Shown piece by piece: positions 17,843 to 26,443 of a stretch of DNA of 64,000 bases. Under the pieces are notes generated by a model. It did no database searches. It saw nothing but the letters and a program-made list of their open reading frames with translations, and had not been told where the DNA came from. This DNA comes from Streptomyces fumanus (GTDB lineage Bacteria > Actinomycetota > Actinomycetes > Streptomycetales > Streptomycetaceae). The position numbers and the translations under genes are program-made. The stretch spans positions 186,001 to 250,000 of the forward strand of contig NZ_BNBI01000006.1 of NCBI RefSeq assembly GCF_014655295.1, read 5' to 3'. Every line of letters begins with the position of its first letter. Positions within the stretch are counted from its first letter, which is position 1.

Positions 17843-18059
17843 GCGGTGCCCCTTCGGATGTGGCGGTGTCGCGCCTCACGGTGCGGTCTGGACCAGCGCG
17901 GTGTCAACACGGCGTACGGGCCTCCCGCGAGGGGCCGCGGGGCCCGCCCGGGGGCGTGGTTCTCCCGGCACGGCACGGTTGTCAGCGCTATGCGTCAGAA
18001 TTGGTGACAGGGCCAGCGCACGCGCCGGAGAGGCTCCGGCAGACTCACAAGGGGCACGG

Positions 18060-18752
18060 ATGTCCGGACTGATCGACACCACGGAGATGTACCTCCGCAC
18101 CATCCTGGAGCTGGAGGAGGAAGGTGTGGTCCCGATGCGCGCCCGGATCGCCGAGCGGCTCGACCAGAGCGGCCCGACGGTCAGCCAGACGGTGGCGCGG
18201 ATGGAGCGTGACGGCCTGGTGTCCGTCGCCAGCGACCGGCATCTGGAGCTGACCGAGGACGGCCGGAAGCTGGCCACGCGCGTGATGCGCAAGCACCGGC
18301 TCGCCGAGTGTCTCCTGGTCGACGTGATCGGCCTGGAGTGGGAGCAGGTGCACGCCGAGGCGTGCCGCTGGGAGCACGTGATGAGCGAGGCCGTGGAGCG
18401 CCGCGTCCTGGAGCTGCTGCGCCACCCCACCGAGTCGCCGTACGGCAACCCGATCCCGGGCCTGGAGGAGCTGGGCGAGAAGGACGGCGCCGATCCGTTC
18501 CTGGACGAGGGCATGGTCTCCCTCGCCGACCTCGACCCGGGCCTGGAGGGCAAGACCGTCGTGGTGCGCCGGATCGGCGAGCCCATCCAGACCGACGCCC
18601 AGCTCATGTACACGCTGCGCCGGGCGGGTGTGCAGCCCGGCTCGGTGGTGAGCGTGACCGAGTCCCCGGGCGGGGTGCTGGTGGGCAGCGGCGGCGAGGC
18701 GGCCGAGCTGGAGTCGGACGTCGCCTCGCACGTCTTCGTCGCCAAGCGCTGA
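18060..18752 (+). CDS. dmdR1: DtxR/IdeR-family iron-dependent repressor (DmdR1-type)
   Basis: A 230-residue DtxR-type repressor: winged HTH (RIAERLDQSGPTVSQTVARME), dimerisation/metal domain, and C-terminal SH3-like domain. All classic ligands are in place: M10, C102, E105 and H106 for the primary site, H79, E83 and H98 for the ancillary site. It should bind Fe(II) and repress siderophore and iron-uptake genes. Size and context fit DmdR1 of S. coelicolor. ATG start with AAGGGG. No 19-bp iron-box palindrome is seen next to it, so autoregulation is not evident. A long antisense frame covers it (see findings). Confidence 0.92.
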   Translation: MSGLIDTTEMYLRTILELEEEGVVPMRARIAERLDQSGPTVSQTVARMERDGLVSVASDRHLELTEDGRKLATRVMRKHRLAECLLVDVIGLEWEQVHAEACRWEHVMSEAVERRVLELLRHPTESPYGNPIPGLEELGEKDGADPFLDEGMVSLADLDPGLEGKTVVVRRIGEPIQTDAQLMYTLRRAGVQPGSVVSVTESPGGVLVGSGGEAAELESDVASHVFVAKR

Positions 18753-19421
18753 CCCCGGCCCGGCGGCGCACCCCGGCCGCGTCCCCGGGCCACGGAACGC
18801 GACACGCGATACGCGAGCGGCAGAGGCGCCGCCGCACCGGTTCACCGGCCACCGGACCCCGCCCCACCGGCCACCGGACGCCGATCGTCGGACTCCGGCC
18901 ACCGACCGCCCGATGATCCGCCGAATCCGAAAATCTGTCGGTCGAATCGCAGCGCCCGCCGGTTTCCCGTGCCAGGCTGGCGCACGAGGCATATGACGCG
19001 CGGCGCCGGTCGCCCCACGGCGAGGCCGCCCCGCGGGAGAGGGGGGGAGGATGTGCCGCCAAGACGGAGAGTGCCCCGGCACCATGCGGCGCCGGGGCCT
19101 GTCCTCCCCTGTGCTGACCCGGAGCCCCGAGCTCTCAGGGTCATTCCCTCGGACCGGCTTTCCCCGAGCGGTCCGCCCCCCGCTGGAGATCTCCCCTCGG
19201 CGGCGCCGGTCAATCCCCGCCGGCTGTCACTCGAATGAGGGTTGTTGTCCGACAGACCGACGAATTCGAATGTGCTTTCGATAGTCTGCGGCGGTCGGAC
19301 GGCCGCGGACACTGACTCCACACCGGACAGCACACACGGCAGGCACGGCAGGCAGAGCAGGTGTTCACACGGGGACCGGCCGGCACCAGCGGGAACGGGC
19401 GGTCCGAGCGGAGCTTGGGGG
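18753..19421. other. 669-nt intergenic region without a convincing gene
   Basis: Between the iron regulator and the alpha/beta hydrolase. The only weak candidate is a 77-codon plus-strand ORF at 19051-19284 (Cys/Arg-rich, GGAGG abutting the ATG). Its composition is not protein-like. Antisense frames here overlap a frame known in S. coelicolor as adm. The last part is rich in short CGGCAGG-type direct repeats (around 19335-19355). No promoter with good spacing was found. Confidence 0.6.
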
Positions 19422-20315
19422 GTGCCACAACCTATGACGCGGCGCATCGACGTGACCGGCGCGGGCGGCGTACGCCTCGCGGCCTGGGAGTTCGGCGACC
19501 CTCCCAAGACCGATCCGGCCTCCGGGACGGCCGCCGGGGACGCCTCCGCCCCGGGGGTGCTCTTACTGCACGGCCTGATGGGCCGCGCCTCCCACTGGGC
19601 GGCCACCGCCCGCTGGCTCTCCGAGCGGCACCGGGCGATCGCCTTGGACCAGCGCGGCCACGGCCGCAGCGAGAAGCCCCCGAAGGCGTCCTTCACCCGC
19701 GAGTCCTACGTCGAGGACGCCGAGGCCGCCCTGGACCAGCTCGGCCTCGCCCCGGCCGTGCTGATCGGCCACGCGATGGGCGCGCTGACCGCCTGGCAGC
19801 TCGCCGCCAAACGCCCCGACCTGGTGCGCGGCCTGGTCATCTGCGACATGCGGGCCTCCGCGCTGGGCGCCGCCTCGCAGCGCGAGTGGACGGAGTGGTT
19901 CCGGGCCTGGCCGGTGCCGTTCGCCACCCTCGCCGACGTGCGCAAGTGGTTCGGCGAGGACGACCCCTGGGTGGAGCGCCCCAACCCGGCCCGCGGCGAG
20001 TTCTACGCCGAGGTGATGGCCGAGTCCCCGGACGGCTGGCGGCCCGTCTTCGACCCCGAGCAGATGCTCAGCTCCCGCGAGACCTGGGTGTACGACGCCC
20101 ACTGGGAGGAACTGGCCCAGGTCCAGTGCCCCACGCTGGTCGTCCGCGGTCTGGACGGGCAACTGGGCCGCGCGGAGGCCCAGGAGATGGTCCGGGTGCT
20201 GCCCCGCGGCCAGTATGCGGAGGTCGCCGACGCCGGCCACCTCGTCCACTACGACCAGCCGGAGGCGTGGCGGGCGGCCGTCGAGCCGTTCCTGGACAGC
20301 CTCCGCGACACCTGA
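19422..20315 (+). CDS. Alpha/beta-hydrolase fold protein lacking the nucleophilic serine
   Basis: About 297 residues with a full hydrolase fold: oxyanion motif LLLHGLMGRASHW, strand DQRGHGRSEKP, C-terminal acid region (VRGLDGQLG) and catalytic-type histidine (DAGHLVHYDQPEAW). The nucleophile elbow reads GHAMG, with alanine at residue 118 where serine is expected, so ordinary ester hydrolysis is unlikely. It may be a binding protein or a cofactor-free lyase/oxygenase variant. Start: GTG with GGAG eight bases upstream; an ATG four codons later is an alternative. It stands alone, convergent with the prim-pol gene. Confidence 0.85.
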   Translation: MPQPMTRRIDVTGAGGVRLAAWEFGDPPKTDPASGTAAGDASAPGVLLLHGLMGRASHWAATARWLSERHRAIALDQRGHGRSEKPPKASFTRESYVEDAEAALDQLGLAPAVLIGHAMGALTAWQLAAKRPDLVRGLVICDMRASALGAASQREWTEWFRAWPVPFATLADVRKWFGEDDPWVERPNPARGEFYAEVMAESPDGWRPVFDPEQMLSSRETWVYDAHWEELAQVQCPTLVVRGLDGQLGRAEAQEMVRVLPRGQYAEVADAGHLVHYDQPEAWRAAVEPFLDSLRDT

Positions 20316-20399
20316 GCGGGCCGCACCGGCCGGCCCCGCCCCGTACCCGGCGCCCGCAGGGACGCGGCGACCATCGCGGGCGCGCGCCGGTGCGCGGCG

Positions 20400-21053
20400 C
20401 TACCGGTCCCGCCCGCACGCGTAGGCGAGCGCCGGGATCAGCTCCGCCGCGTCCGGCAGCCACCGGTTCGCCGCCGTGGGCCGGCGGACCCACTGCACCG
20501 CCCCCCACGACCCGAACCGGGTCGGCGGCGCCACCACGTACGCCCCCTCCCCGAGGACGGTCAGGTCCAGCGCCGGCGGCGGCCACCCCAGCCCGCGCAG
20601 CAGCTCGGGCACCTTCGCGCCCGCCCCCGTCAGGACGAAGAACCGCATCCGCCGGTCCGGCGCCAGCGTCACCGGCCCCGGCGTCGCCCCCCTGCGCTCC
20701 AGCCGGGCCAGCGCCAGGAACCCGGCCGTCTCCGGCACCTCGATCGCGTCGAACGCACGCCCCGTCGGCAGCAGCACCGACGCCCCGGGCCGCTGCTGCC
20801 ACAGCCTCCGGGCGACGGTCGCGCTGCCGGTCGCCCGGGCCGGCCAGTCGGCGTGCGCCGGGTGCGCGCCGGGGGCGGCGCACGCCGGGTCGCCGCAGGA
20901 ACAGCGCTGCGCCCCGCCGACGGCTTCCAGCCAGGTGCCGGGTAACACGTCCCAGTGGCGTTCCTCGGCGCAGCGGACGGCGGCCTCCAGCAGCGATGCG
21001 CCGCGCTGCCGGGGAATGTGTGCGGCTTCGGTTGCCGGGATGGTCTCTTCCAC
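20400..21053 (-). CDS. Bifunctional DNA primase/polymerase N-terminal-domain protein (stand-alone prim-pol)
   Basis: A 217-residue protein like the streptomycete 'bifunctional DNA primase/polymerase' family. It has an N-terminal RGASLLEAAVRCAEERHWDVLPG segment, a Cys-rich insert (CSCGDPACAAPGAHP) and a VLLPTGRAFDAIEVPE strand at the position of the acidic catalytic motif. Only one or two acidic residues remain where D-x-D is expected, so catalysis is uncertain. No helicase domain or phage gene is near. GTG start. Possible roles are DNA repair synthesis or a domesticated element protein. Confidence 0.75.
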   Translation of the reverse strand: MEETIPATEAAHIPRQRGASLLEAAVRCAEERHWDVLPGTWLEAVGGAQRCSCGDPACAAPGAHPAHADWPARATGSATVARRLWQQRPGASVLLPTGRAFDAIEVPETAGFLALARLERRGATPGPVTLAPDRRMRFFVLTGAGAKVPELLRGLGWPPPALDLTVLGEGAYVVAPPTRFGSWGAVQWVRRPTAANRWLPDAAELIPALAYACGRDR

Positions 21054-21388
21054 GTGGGGCTCAACTCCCGTGCCCGGCCCGGGTTACGGCCCCCTCGGAC
21101 GCGCGGGAGGAGCACCGAATCCCCAGGCGGGGCGCATGGTTGCAAGTCAGGGGGCGCGCGGGAGGATCCACGGCCGGGGCTGGGTAACCACGGGTGGGGC
21201 ACGGCAACCGCCGTACCCGGCAATCCTCGCAAGTCTCGCATTGTCGGCACCTCGTCGGGGCATCGATCTTCACAGCCGGAAACGACCGGCGGGCCGCCCG
21301 GTCGGACCGCCGGGGGGTTCCCGGCCGCGGAAGACATGTCCACTCGGTGCACGGGCAGGCACCCGAGCCAGGAAGCAGGGGGTACGCC
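21054..21388. promoter_or_regulatory. 335-nt divergent intergenic region
   Basis: It separates the prim-pol gene from the HTH-TPR regulator. A plus-strand TTGCAA (21140-21145) with GAGGAT (21162-21167) at 16-bp spacing is a possible promoter for the regulator, which would leave a leader of about 215 nt. Purine-rich strings (GGGAGGAG, GGGAGGATCC) occur without ORFs after them. Nothing else is recognised. Confidence 0.3.
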
Positions 21389-22774
21389 ATGGCCGCAAGG
21401 CCCCTCGTCGCGCGGCAGCCGAACGAACGGTTGCAGGCGCTCATCCAGGAAGCGGGCTGCTCCAACGCGGGCCTCGCCCGCCGGGTCAACATGTGCGGCG
21501 CCGAGCACGGTCTCGACCTGCGGTACGACAAGACGTCCGTGGCCCGCTGGCTGCGCGGACAGCAGCCGCGGGGCCGGGCCCCGGCGATCATCGCCGAGGC
21601 GCTGGGCCGCAAACTCGGCCGTACGGTCACGATCGACGAGATCGGCATGGCCAACGGCAAGAACCTCGCCTCGGGCGTCGGCCTGCAGTTCTCCCCGACG
21701 GTGCTCGGCGCCATCGAGCAGGTCTGCGAGCTGTGGCGCAGCGACGTGGGCCGGCGGGACTTCCTGTCCGGTTCGACCGTGGCCGCCTCCGCGCTGGTCG
21801 AGCCCAGCCGGGACTGGCTGATCTCCGCGCCGGACGCGCAGGTCTCCCGCTCGGCCGGACCCCGGGTGGGCCCGTCCGACGTGGCGGCCGTCAAGGCGAT
21901 GACGCAGGCCCTGGTCGACCTCGACCACCAGTACGGCAGCGGGCATGTGCGCCCGGTCGTCGTGCACTACCTCAACAGCGTCGTCTCCGGGCTGCTGGCC
22001 GGCTCCTACCGGGAGGCGGTGGGCCGCGAACTGTTCGCCGCCGTCGCCCGGTTGACCGAGCTGGCCGGGTACATGGCCGTGGACACCGGCCAGCCGGGGC
22101 TGGCGCAGCGGTACTACATCCAGGCGCTGCGGCTCGCCCAGGCGGCCGGGGACCGCGGGTACGGCGGGTACGTGCTGGCCGCGTCCATGAGCCACCTGGC
22201 CGCCCAGTTGGGCAACCCCCGGGAGATCGCGCAGTTGGCGCGGGCGGCGCAGGAGGGCGCACGCGGGCGCGTCACCCCGCGCGCGGAGGCGATGTTCCAT
22301 GCCGCCGAGGCGCGCGGCCACGCGCTGCTCGGGGACGCGCGGACGGCCCAGGCGGCGGCCGGGCGGGCCGTGGCCGCGATGGAGTCGGCCGACGCCTCTT
22401 CCGGGGACGACCCGGTGTGGATCGGGCACTTCGACGAGGCGTACCTCGCCGACGAACTGGCGCACTGCCACCGCGACCTGGGGCAGGCGGACGCGGCGGC
22501 GCGGTACGCGGAGGAGTCCCTGGCCGGGCACCCCGAGAGCCGGACGCGGCGGCGGGCCATCGGCTATGTGCTGCTGGCCACCGCGCAGGTGCAGCGGCGC
22601 GAGATCGAGGAGGCGTGCAGTACCGGGCTGAAGGCCGTGGAACTCCTGGACACCCTGCGCTCCAACCGGGGCGCCGAGTACCTGGAGGACTTCCAGCAGC
22701 GTCTGGAGCCGTTCCGGGAGGAGCCGGTAGTGCGGGAGTTCGGGGCGCGGCTCGAACTGCGGGCCGCCGCCTGA
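21389..22774 (+). CDS. HTH/TPR-type transcriptional regulator (NsdA/NsdB-like architecture)
   Basis: About 461 residues. N-terminal DNA-binding-like domain (LQALIQEAGCSNAGLARRVN, then TSVARWLRGQQPRGRAPAIIAEALG) followed by a linker and a long helical TPR-like region (about 180-440, e.g. AQRYYIQALRLAQAAGDRGYGGYVLAASMSHLAAQ). This architecture is that of streptomycete regulators such as NsdA, which hold back sporulation and antibiotic production. I cannot assign orthology. The ATG is chosen where family similarity starts; GGGGG is about five bases upstream. Neighbours give no pathway clue. Confidence 0.82.
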   Translation: MAARPLVARQPNERLQALIQEAGCSNAGLARRVNMCGAEHGLDLRYDKTSVARWLRGQQPRGRAPAIIAEALGRKLGRTVTIDEIGMANGKNLASGVGLQFSPTVLGAIEQVCELWRSDVGRRDFLSGSTVAASALVEPSRDWLISAPDAQVSRSAGPRVGPSDVAAVKAMTQALVDLDHQYGSGHVRPVVVHYLNSVVSGLLAGSYREAVGRELFAAVARLTELAGYMAVDTGQPGLAQRYYIQALRLAQAAGDRGYGGYVLAASMSHLAAQLGNPREIAQLARAAQEGARGRVTPRAEAMFHAAEARGHALLGDARTAQAAAGRAVAAMESADASSGDDPVWIGHFDEAYLADELAHCHRDLGQADAAARYAEESLAGHPESRTRRRAIGYVLLATAQVQRREIEEACSTGLKAVELLDTLRSNRGAEYLEDFQQRLEPFREEPVVREFGARLELRAAA

Positions 22775-22912
22775 ACGGGCGCTGGGCCGCCCGGTCTTGT
22801 TACCGCGGTCACAGGGAGGAAGGTCGCGTCCCGTGCGGCGTGGCAGCGGGCTCGGGGAACCCGGTAGCGTGAGCCGACGATTGACGAAGGTCCCCCATTC
22901 GTAGGAGTCCCG

Positions 22913-24454
22913 GTGACGCAGAGTGGACAGGGCGAGGAGCCCTCGCGGCGCCCCGCGCGCGAAGGCATCGTGCTGCCCTCGGACGGTGGCGAGCCGCTGC
23001 TGCCGGGCTCGGTGGGTGAGCCCGTCCCGCCGCCGCACCGGCCGGTGCCGCCCGCCACCCCGGCCGGCGGCCAGGCGTGGGACCGGCCGTGGGGCCCCGA
23101 GGACCAGCGGGGCGCCTCCGGCTGGGACGCCCCCGCGCCGGACGCCTGGCCCGCGCGCGGCCCCGGCCCGCTGCCCCCCGAGGGCGCCGGGACGCACGGC
23201 GGCCCGCAGGGGTACGGCACCCCGCCGCAGACGTACGGGCAGCCCGCGTACCCCCAGCCCCCGGCCGACGAGGGCGCGACCCAGTTCCTGCCGCCCGTCG
23301 CGGAGGGCTCGGCCCCCTACCAGCAGCCCCCGGCCGCGTACGAGGGCGCCACGCAGTACCTGCCGCCGGTGCCCGCCGCCCCGGCCGACGAGGGCGCCAC
23401 CCAGTACATCCCGCCCGTCCCCGCCCCCGACGAAGGGGCGACGCAGTACATACCGCCCGTGGCCCCCGGGGCGCTGCCGCCCGAGCAGGGCTCCGAGGAC
23501 ACGCGGTACCTGGGCCGGGCCCGGTCCGCCGGTCCGGCGCGGCCCGGGCCGATGCCGCCGCCCGCCACCGGTCCCGACGCCCAGGCCACGCAGTACATCC
23601 CGCCGGTCCCGCCGGCCGCCGGGGAGGCCGACCGGCAGCCGCCGGCCGAGTTCGACAACCTCTTCCGCGGCGCCCCGGCCGCCGAGGGGGGCTCCACCCA
23701 GCAGATGCCCGTGGTGGCGGAACCGCCCGCCCCCCGGCCCGGCTACGCGCCGCAGGGACCGGGCGGCGGCGGTGGTGGCCGGCGGCGCGCCGGGCACGAC
23801 GGCGGCGGCCGGGGCGGCGGCCGGACCGGCTCCCGTATCCCGCTGCTGGCCGCGGTCGGCATCGGCATCGTCGTGGTCGGCGTCGGCGCGGGCGCGCTGA
23901 TGGCCGGCGGGGGCGAGGAGGAGGACGGCGGCAACCGGACGGTGTCCGCCACCGCCCCCGCGACCGACGCGTCGGCCTCCGCGTCGCCGACCGCGGACCC
24001 GGCCCGGCAGCAGGCCGTCGAACTGGACAAGCTGCTGGCCGACAGCGGCAGCAGCCGTGCCGCGGTGATCAACGCGGTGGCCGACGTGAAGTCCTGCGAC
24101 AACCTCGCGCAGGCGGCCGAGGACCTGCGCGACGCCGCCGGGCAGCGCACCCAACTGGTCACCCGGCTCTCGCAGTTGTCCGTGGACCAGCTTCCGAACC
24201 ACGCCGAGCTGACCACGGCCCTGACCAAGGCGTGGCAGGCGTCGGCGTCGGCCGACAACCACTACGCGGCCTGGGCCGACCAGGTGGCCGGCAAGAAGGG
24301 CTGCCACAAGGGGCAGGCCCGCACCACCGGCGAGGTGCAGGCCGCCACCCGGGCGAGCGGCACCGCCAGCAGCGAGAAGGCCAAGGCGGCGTCGCTGTGG
24401 AACCCGATCGCGAAGAAGTACGGCCTGACCGAGCGCCAGCCCGTCCAGCTCTGA
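22913..24454 (+). CDS. Single-pass membrane protein with ATQYIPPV repeats
   Basis: 513 residues. Residues 1-305 are disordered and rich in Pro/Gly, with five copies of a (D/E)-G-A-T-Q-(F/Y)-(L/I)-P-P-V motif (about 122, 146, 162, 176, 225) and a weaker one near 262. One transmembrane helix (about 309-331) is followed by a Thr/Ala/Ser linker and an extracytoplasmic helical domain with two cysteines (KSCDNLAQ, KKGCHKG). The repeats place Thr-Gln in an acidic setting, as in FHA-domain ligands phosphorylated by Ser/Thr kinases, so it may be a signalling scaffold. GTG start after AGGAG. Function unknown. Confidence 0.8.
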   Translation: MTQSGQGEEPSRRPAREGIVLPSDGGEPLLPGSVGEPVPPPHRPVPPATPAGGQAWDRPWGPEDQRGASGWDAPAPDAWPARGPGPLPPEGAGTHGGPQGYGTPPQTYGQPAYPQPPADEGATQFLPPVAEGSAPYQQPPAAYEGATQYLPPVPAAPADEGATQYIPPVPAPDEGATQYIPPVAPGALPPEQGSEDTRYLGRARSAGPARPGPMPPPATGPDAQATQYIPPVPPAAGEADRQPPAEFDNLFRGAPAAEGGSTQQMPVVAEPPAPRPGYAPQGPGGGGGGRRRAGHDGGGRGGGRTGSRIPLLAAVGIGIVVVGVGAGALMAGGGEEEDGGNRTVSATAPATDASASASPTADPARQQAVELDKLLADSGSSRAAVINAVADVKSCDNLAQAAEDLRDAAGQRTQLVTRLSQLSVDQLPNHAELTTALTKAWQASASADNHYAAWADQVAGKKGCHKGQARTTGEVQAATRASGTASSEKAKAASLWNPIAKKYGLTERQPVQL

Positions 24455-24470
24455 GCCGGCCCGGCAGACC

Positions 24471-25778
24471 CTAGGACACCGGGACGCCCCGCAGCGTCCC
24501 GGCGGTGTCCAGGAACCCCTTCCTGGCCGACACCAGCTTGCCGTCCCGGATCACCTGGAGGGTCACGTCGGTGTTGACCAGGCGGGGCAGGCCGACCGAG
24601 GCCAGCTTGTCCTGGAAGGACCAGCGCAGGGGCGGGGTGAGCCCGCCGGTGGAGACCTTCAGACCGTCGTCCAGGGCCCGGGTGACGGCGTCGGCGCTCA
24701 CCTCCCCGTCGTCGAGCGACTCGACGATCTCCTTGAGGACGGTGTACGCGATCCAGGTGGTCTGCACCCCGGCGTCGGCGGTGTCGATGCGGTTGTCGCC
24801 GAACGCCTTCTCCTGCACGACCTTCTTCATCGGCTCCCACAGCCGGTCGGTCGCCACCGGGTACCAACTGGTGACGTAGGAGCCCTCGTACGGGCTGGAC
24901 GCCCCGCCGGTGGCGTTGACCGTGGTCTGGTCGACGCTGCCGAGGACGGTCGCGGTCCGCACCGCCGGGTGGCCCTCGCGGGCGCGCCGGAAGGAGTCCA
25001 TGAAGGTGCCGGTGCGGTCGCCGAGGACGGGCACCACACAGCCCGCCCGCGCCGGGTCCGCGGTCGCCGCGTCCAGCGCCCGGTCGGCGTGCCCGCCGTA
25101 CTCGGTGGCGTCCTCCGGGGCCCGCTGGTCCCCGGACGGGGCGTGGCCGCCCTCCTTCAGCCCGGCGTCCAGCAGCGTGGGCAACTGGTCGCCCGCGATG
25201 GTGTCGGGCCGGACCAGGGTGACCGGCCCGCAGTGCTCGGCCAGGGCGCTGCCCAGCCCGGCCAGCAGCGCGGGCTGCCCGCCGTTGACCGGGTAGGACA
25301 GCGGGCTGGTGAACTCCTTGGTGGTGATGCCGTACCCGCCGATGTACGGGATGCCGGCGCCCTCCAGCACGGGGAAGAAGGAGTCGGCGTGCTGGCTGTA
25401 GGAGCCGACCACCGCGACCGCGTTCTCCTTCACGGCACGGCGGGCGCAGCGCGCGGCGGCGATCCCGTCGTTGTGGTCGTTGCAGGTCAGGACCTTGAGC
25501 CGGTGTCCGCCGAGGCCGCCGCGCTCATTGATCCAGCGGGCGTAGGCCAGCGCGAAGGCGGGCATGCCGGGCTTGTTGGTGGCGCTGGTGTCCTCGGGTG
25601 CCCAGGTCATCACGGTGATCGTGTCGTCCCCGGAGCCCCCCGTGACCCCGGGGACGACCCCGCAGCCCGCGGCGAGCGAGGCGCACGCGGTCAGCGCCGC
25701 CGCGGTCAGGGCGCGTTTTCCGGCGGTCCGCGCGAAGCCGGGGAGGAGGGTGCTGCTGGTGCGTCGCCTGCCGGTCAT
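24471..25778 (-). CDS. Branched-chain-amino-acid-type ABC transporter substrate-binding lipoprotein
   Basis: 435 residues. A basic N-terminus and hydrophobic stretch end in lipobox SLAAGC (lipidated C39), then a periplasmic-binding-protein type I fold (Peripla_BP_6) like LivJ: ALAYARWINERGGLGGHRLKVLTCNDHND, VAVVGSYSQH, and a late VTRALDDGLKVSTGGLTPPLRWSF domain. It should bind a small solute outside the membrane. No permease or ATPase gene is nearby, so it is an orphan that may serve another transporter or act as a sensor. The ATG opens the signal peptide; the upstream frame has no ribosome site. Confidence 0.87.
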   Translation of the reverse strand: MTGRRRTSSTLLPGFARTAGKRALTAAALTACASLAAGCGVVPGVTGGSGDDTITVMTWAPEDTSATNKPGMPAFALAYARWINERGGLGGHRLKVLTCNDHNDGIAAARCARRAVKENAVAVVGSYSQHADSFFPVLEGAGIPYIGGYGITTKEFTSPLSYPVNGGQPALLAGLGSALAEHCGPVTLVRPDTIAGDQLPTLLDAGLKEGGHAPSGDQRAPEDATEYGGHADRALDAATADPARAGCVVPVLGDRTGTFMDSFRRAREGHPAVRTATVLGSVDQTTVNATGGASSPYEGSYVTSWYPVATDRLWEPMKKVVQEKAFGDNRIDTADAGVQTTWIAYTVLKEIVESLDDGEVSADAVTRALDDGLKVSTGGLTPPLRWSFQDKLASVGLPRLVNTDVTLQVIRDGKLVSARKGFLDTAGTLRGVPVS

Positions 25779-25895
25779 GGGTCCGCACGATTCCGTCACA
25801 GGACCAACCTGAGAGTGACCCCCGGACAACACCGGGTGACGCGGCGGTGAAATACGGGGGCCGGTGGGGCGGGCCCGCGGCGGAACGTACGATCG

Positions 25896-26396
25896 GTGAC
25901 CGTGCAAGGTTCGGAGAACTCTTCCCGTCGCGGCCGCCGCTCCTCCACCATGGGCGGCATGCCACTGAACGACATGCCGTGGTGGCGCTGGCGCACCAAC
26001 GTGCGATCGGCGCTGCACATGCTCTCCGATCCCGCGTTCCAGCGGGACGTCTGGCTGGCCGGCGTGGACGGCTACGGCGACGTCACCGACGCGGTGTACC
26101 GGCTGGTCGAGGACACCTGGCTGGACCACTGGTCGGCCGAGAAGTACGTCGGCACCATCTTCCGGGACTCCCAGGAGGCGGCGCTCGTCGACACCGCCGT
26201 GCTGCGCGTCCTGCGGATCATGCACCAGGTGGGCCCGGACGCGCCGGTCACCGCGTACATGGAGCACGCGGCCTGGCCGGAGGCGGTACGGGCGGCCCGG
26301 GACGCGCACGTCCGGCTGGCCACCAGCGACGGCGAGGACCCGGACACCGCGCCGCGCAGCCTGGAGGTGCTGAGCATCCTCACGCGGTCCGCGTAA
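25896..26396 (+). CDS. Conserved actinobacterial protein of unknown function
   Basis: Up to 166 residues. The conserved-looking core begins at NDMPWWRWRTNVRSALHMLSDPAFQRDVWLAG and has a mixed helical pattern with VDGYGDVTDAVYRLVEDTWLDHWSAEKYVGTIFRD. No catalytic motif, signal peptide or membrane segment is seen. The GTG start used has only a weak upstream purine run; ATG codons at 25950 and 25959 are alternatives. It lies 47 bases before purU on the same strand and might share its transcript. Confidence 0.75.
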   Translation: MTVQGSENSSRRGRRSSTMGGMPLNDMPWWRWRTNVRSALHMLSDPAFQRDVWLAGVDGYGDVTDAVYRLVEDTWLDHWSAEKYVGTIFRDSQEAALVDTAVLRVLRIMHQVGPDAPVTAYMEHAAWPEAVRAARDAHVRLATSDGEDPDTAPRSLEVLSILTRSA

Positions 26397-26443
26397 CGGG
26401 ACGGGCCGCCGCGCGGGGGCCCGGATATGGGACCCTGTGCTGC

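Noticed and set aside
18753..19421. Iron-box (DtxR operator) near dmdR1
   Set aside because: No 19-bp TTAGGTTAG-type palindrome was found around the gene.
20669..24307. A 1212-codon open frame on the minus strand
   Set aside because: It runs antisense through the HTH-TPR and membrane-protein genes, has no domain signal and an Arg/Gly/Ala-rich composition; it is a by-product of high GC.
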